A DNA stretch of 64,000 nt from Kovacikia minuta CCNUW1 (lineage in GTDB: Bacteria > Cyanobacteriota > Cyanobacteriia > Leptolyngbyales > Leptolyngbyaceae): positions 5,404,536 through 5,468,535 of the forward strand of contig NZ_CP083582.1 of NCBI RefSeq assembly GCF_020091585.1. The letters run 5' to 3'. A model generated the notes under the pieces. The model worked only from the letters and a program-made list of their open reading frames with translations. It made no database searches and was not told where the DNA came from. Shown one piece after another: positions 63,801 to 64,000 of this stretch (the first letter of the stretch is position 1; every line of letters starts with the position of its first letter). The position numbers and the translations under genes are program-made.

Positions 63801-64000
63801 CAGCACCAGCCAGTTCACCCTCGGTGCTCTGACCGAAGGCAGTAACCGCAAAAACTACTTTCAGGGCGAACTGGAAGAAGTGCGGATCTGGAAAATTGTC
63901 CGCACCCAGGAGCAAATCCGGGATAACCTGTTCCGACGGCTGATGGGTGACCAGGAAGACCTCGTCGCCTACTACACCTTCGACCCCGCCCCTGATCCCG
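57889..64000 (+). CDS. Giant multi-LamG protein with beta/gamma-crystallin module, 3' end outside window
   Basis: Open frame from ATG 57889 to the window end (2037 codons so far), with no signal peptide. LamG/concanavalin-like folds lie at about 377-625, 1313-1380 (partial), 1386-1610 and 1645-1940, with another ending at the window edge. Each shows the pattern ALKFDGxxxYLxLG, then LTxEAWI, then DEVRxWNxxR, then LxGYWxFxE. Between the first and second lies a linker with coiled coils (about 740-775, 945-1010) enclosing a beta/gamma-crystallin unit (838-946) with DNKISS (872-877) and NDITSS (934-939) calcium motifs. Likely a secreted or surface adhesin-like or toxin-like protein exported by an unseen route. 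Function unknown. Confidence 0.85.
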   Translation, partial: MPNSMLDTFIKTNTDRTYRYTTLVRHKGTVVAFAMDDKRHIYYTVLDLSNTNGQRSAGTSNGAGSTNPNREDDTLDVNHWQNLQELRFPNEIAEVGYGVADQTLLPVFKKSSRIAEKPGTALPDEGSDRASGFDYFLSTTARFTADAPFQAFSDGQYLYIFRQAIAVASNDKASKDMVFVDRNGTLASFDSTDSTGKLTYFDSKGDLISVAQVDSAKWVSIVNSTLLVDRFVLAGSQLQTKMEVRFQRSRSKTRPASRKDSLGAEDLDGNPFLEPTQELKFVNNLWDGRFTVLLLPSQIAEIERWQIFVHNAKTKLIDSYSVERSQDGLFNTKGSQFYTSPDPKYQKDVFESKPGKDPFTGKELIPLVSESGEAESALKLNGSTDYLNLGNGVKLGSQFTLEAWIYPTRPPHTNPQPLITSQGSATDSRTNANAGPSVWIEGQTRLRIGFGNGQSWNEFTTRSILTPDAWNHIAVTFERVSRQRSIDGQLQEKIEAAYRVYVNGQLQEKVEAVNGYVNGTLQTEPKPDGTVSARLVALSTLIPADTAVKWFGAASNSFSGTIDEVRLWKRARSQRELQADRHQRLTGQELGLAGYWRFDESQGNTVYDQTDNQTHATLHGGTWVTSTAPVGEGMGVVRHSFQVASLNAANQSELRSIESGLTAVLYYQQIPVASGYAQKNKPLKQNARVMLAMATKTASGTKNEIASLDFAVSRAGKITQVPDVLPLAVINPSSAQTNKSLNQQLDEISDSQNKVRTLKEDLVNLEQAIKAISPKLDFLKPITSESIVDFGSLSEKVKMRDLGLSQDLIDKLGNFTTAVATRDFWQLQFNRIETITADATVTVYENFDYGGTSLPCKQGVVNDLALLNTNWDNKISSLKFSSTDFGGLTGSFDDTTLKGLAKPLQVTLYEHPNKTGKSRVFTEDTNKVESDGWNDITSSLNVELRAEYTTAIAAVKKKRDDEADKIKKILDDDVTPLRDRLQGEVNRLTASKTAKETELKSLGTTTDQLLETLKQGASVPMKLVATDAYGLTIAGGILGFAWTASGTQNTPNQNTPNQYTPLLFDSATGKLALYFRGVNDQFFVTYYDTETQRVQFALLDDSGKVQVQCAALSTELEMDSIVITVSDVDRRATVAEAERPNYCTVIITGPGFEETWNRVPRHPQQFADVLSGKAGDRDRLGFGTLTRDQGQLVLTLPDDHPLKRNLSAGTTLVLGKTKVTVKQSVTQSATRIPVSSPADSLPINDSLPIFYLNYDYAQHAQTTKVPSDLYNGSLLITAVWDTSVGSRATKITNQRVTSGSTKTSQWKAESPGYTLTFDGEKSYAQPKETARLQTFAVANDITLEAWVKPSNPLRKIAQSKPVHIIQQTSSNSNYTLGLQQLQSPPLTLNGQDQYMRVPLNDPETEVTHELWFKTSSPNCGLFTVGAGGTGIPFAYDRQIYLRGGNIKARIQSGLNLKSMVEEDEIITSINLNLADGEWHHVAHVFGTIDGAKGQRLYVDGKEVARGVIGTSDFDPSSLDLNEAILIGFSYHPALNLDFKNRYFIGQIDEVRVWNRVRTLAEIQSTMSDPLTGSEANLIGYWHFGEVTGTTVKDYSPGNHPATLYGAPQIGGAYLVAGVKNQLIQSSQTFPTNTWSHLAAVFRQSWGLKFDGTGGYLDCGNDATLDIRRDLTIEVLLKVTALTKPMLLLMKGTTSDPAAYSLTINTDGVLEFNPGSVRSTQGLQAGRFYKITVVRQYQSSTKNNGIGAAAFVSTKLGIDEAKSSIIRTHLKDDGYLIERRFETGYAVADKVNSPGIRDISALKTKLTIPDADWNAKEPEYFQHIRTVLTSPVIQVETTAGVSFYINQQPAGSSSSGGDVTGNDAALTIGGSPVNPAAYFNGVMSEVRLWNVALAKEAIALDIKGDEKGLVSWWRFEEKQGSTALDSKSQNHAKIKNTLQWVAEPDDPQSRLTLYHNGEEILAQSIASIPFQTSTSQFTLGALTEGSNRKNYFQGELEEVRIWKIVRTQEQIRDNLFRRLMGDQEDLVAYYTFDPAPDP

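Overview
The window reads as the chromosome of a filamentous cyanobacterium. HIP1 octamers (GCGATCGC) occur throughout. Many gene families are typically cyanobacterial: DUF4327, a type IV pilin-like G/H protein, a ThiE with an N-terminal extension, a DALR-domain protein, pentapeptide-repeat proteins, a CYP110-like P450 and Uma2 nucleases. Spacers are full of the heptamer-type short tandem repeats known from filamentous cyanobacteria. Genus cannot be fixed from the sequence alone.

Positions 1-24600 form an accessory stress island, almost all on the + strand. Its first part is protein quality control: hsp20, a gutted dsbA-like gene, dnaK, a YflT/ChaB membrane protein, a triple-BON protein, a TMEM175-type channel, two yfdX genes, cbpA-cbpM and clpB. 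Its second part handles aldehydes, redox stress and signalling: a LuxR regulator, a glutathione-independent formaldehyde dehydrogenase interrupted near its start by an IS30 element, a response regulator, a cNMP-binding/thioredoxin-reductase-like fusion, a UBP zinc finger, a TrkA-C membrane protein, and a tight operon of HbpS/GlcG, two DJ-1/PfpI proteins, an aldo/keto reductase, a quinone oxidoreductase and an ABM monooxygenase. The content recalls the transmissible stress-tolerance/protein-quality-control loci of proteobacteria (Hsp20, Clp ATPase, YfdX pairs, thioredoxin-like proteins), but with other gene partners. Partial gene copies and IS remnants show repeated recombination.

Positions 24100-29050 are a wreckage zone. 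It holds a truncated alpha-amylase, a DDE insertion sequence, a STAND (NB-ARC) ATPase broken by that IS and by a frameshift, an XRE regulator, and an array of at least five imperfect 17-bp sites ending in GTCACTGTACA. That array looks like a solo right end of a type V-K CRISPR-associated Tn7-like transposon. An ISAs1 transposase tail follows directly.

Positions 29057-57200 are ordinary chromosome with mixed strands: an aspartic protease, gluconokinase, MarC, a nitrilase, a secreted RNase with its barstar inhibitor, Uma2, mnmG, a dehydrogenase, an intact-ended ISAs1 copy with an 8-bp target duplication, a mannose-1-phosphate guanylyltransferase split by a frameshift, a Trypco1 protein, a ferredoxin-MBL protein and a P450 that are both frameshifted, a DppB-type permease, hydrolases, an EVE protein, thiE, a SWIM protein, a Crp-family regulator and a DALR protein. 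Three single-base frameshifts within about 4 kb (43.4-47.4 kb) could be assembly errors.

Positions 57889-64000 are the first 2037 codons of a giant open-ended protein with repeated LamG-like folds, coiled coils and a beta/gamma-crystallin module carrying two calcium-binding signatures.
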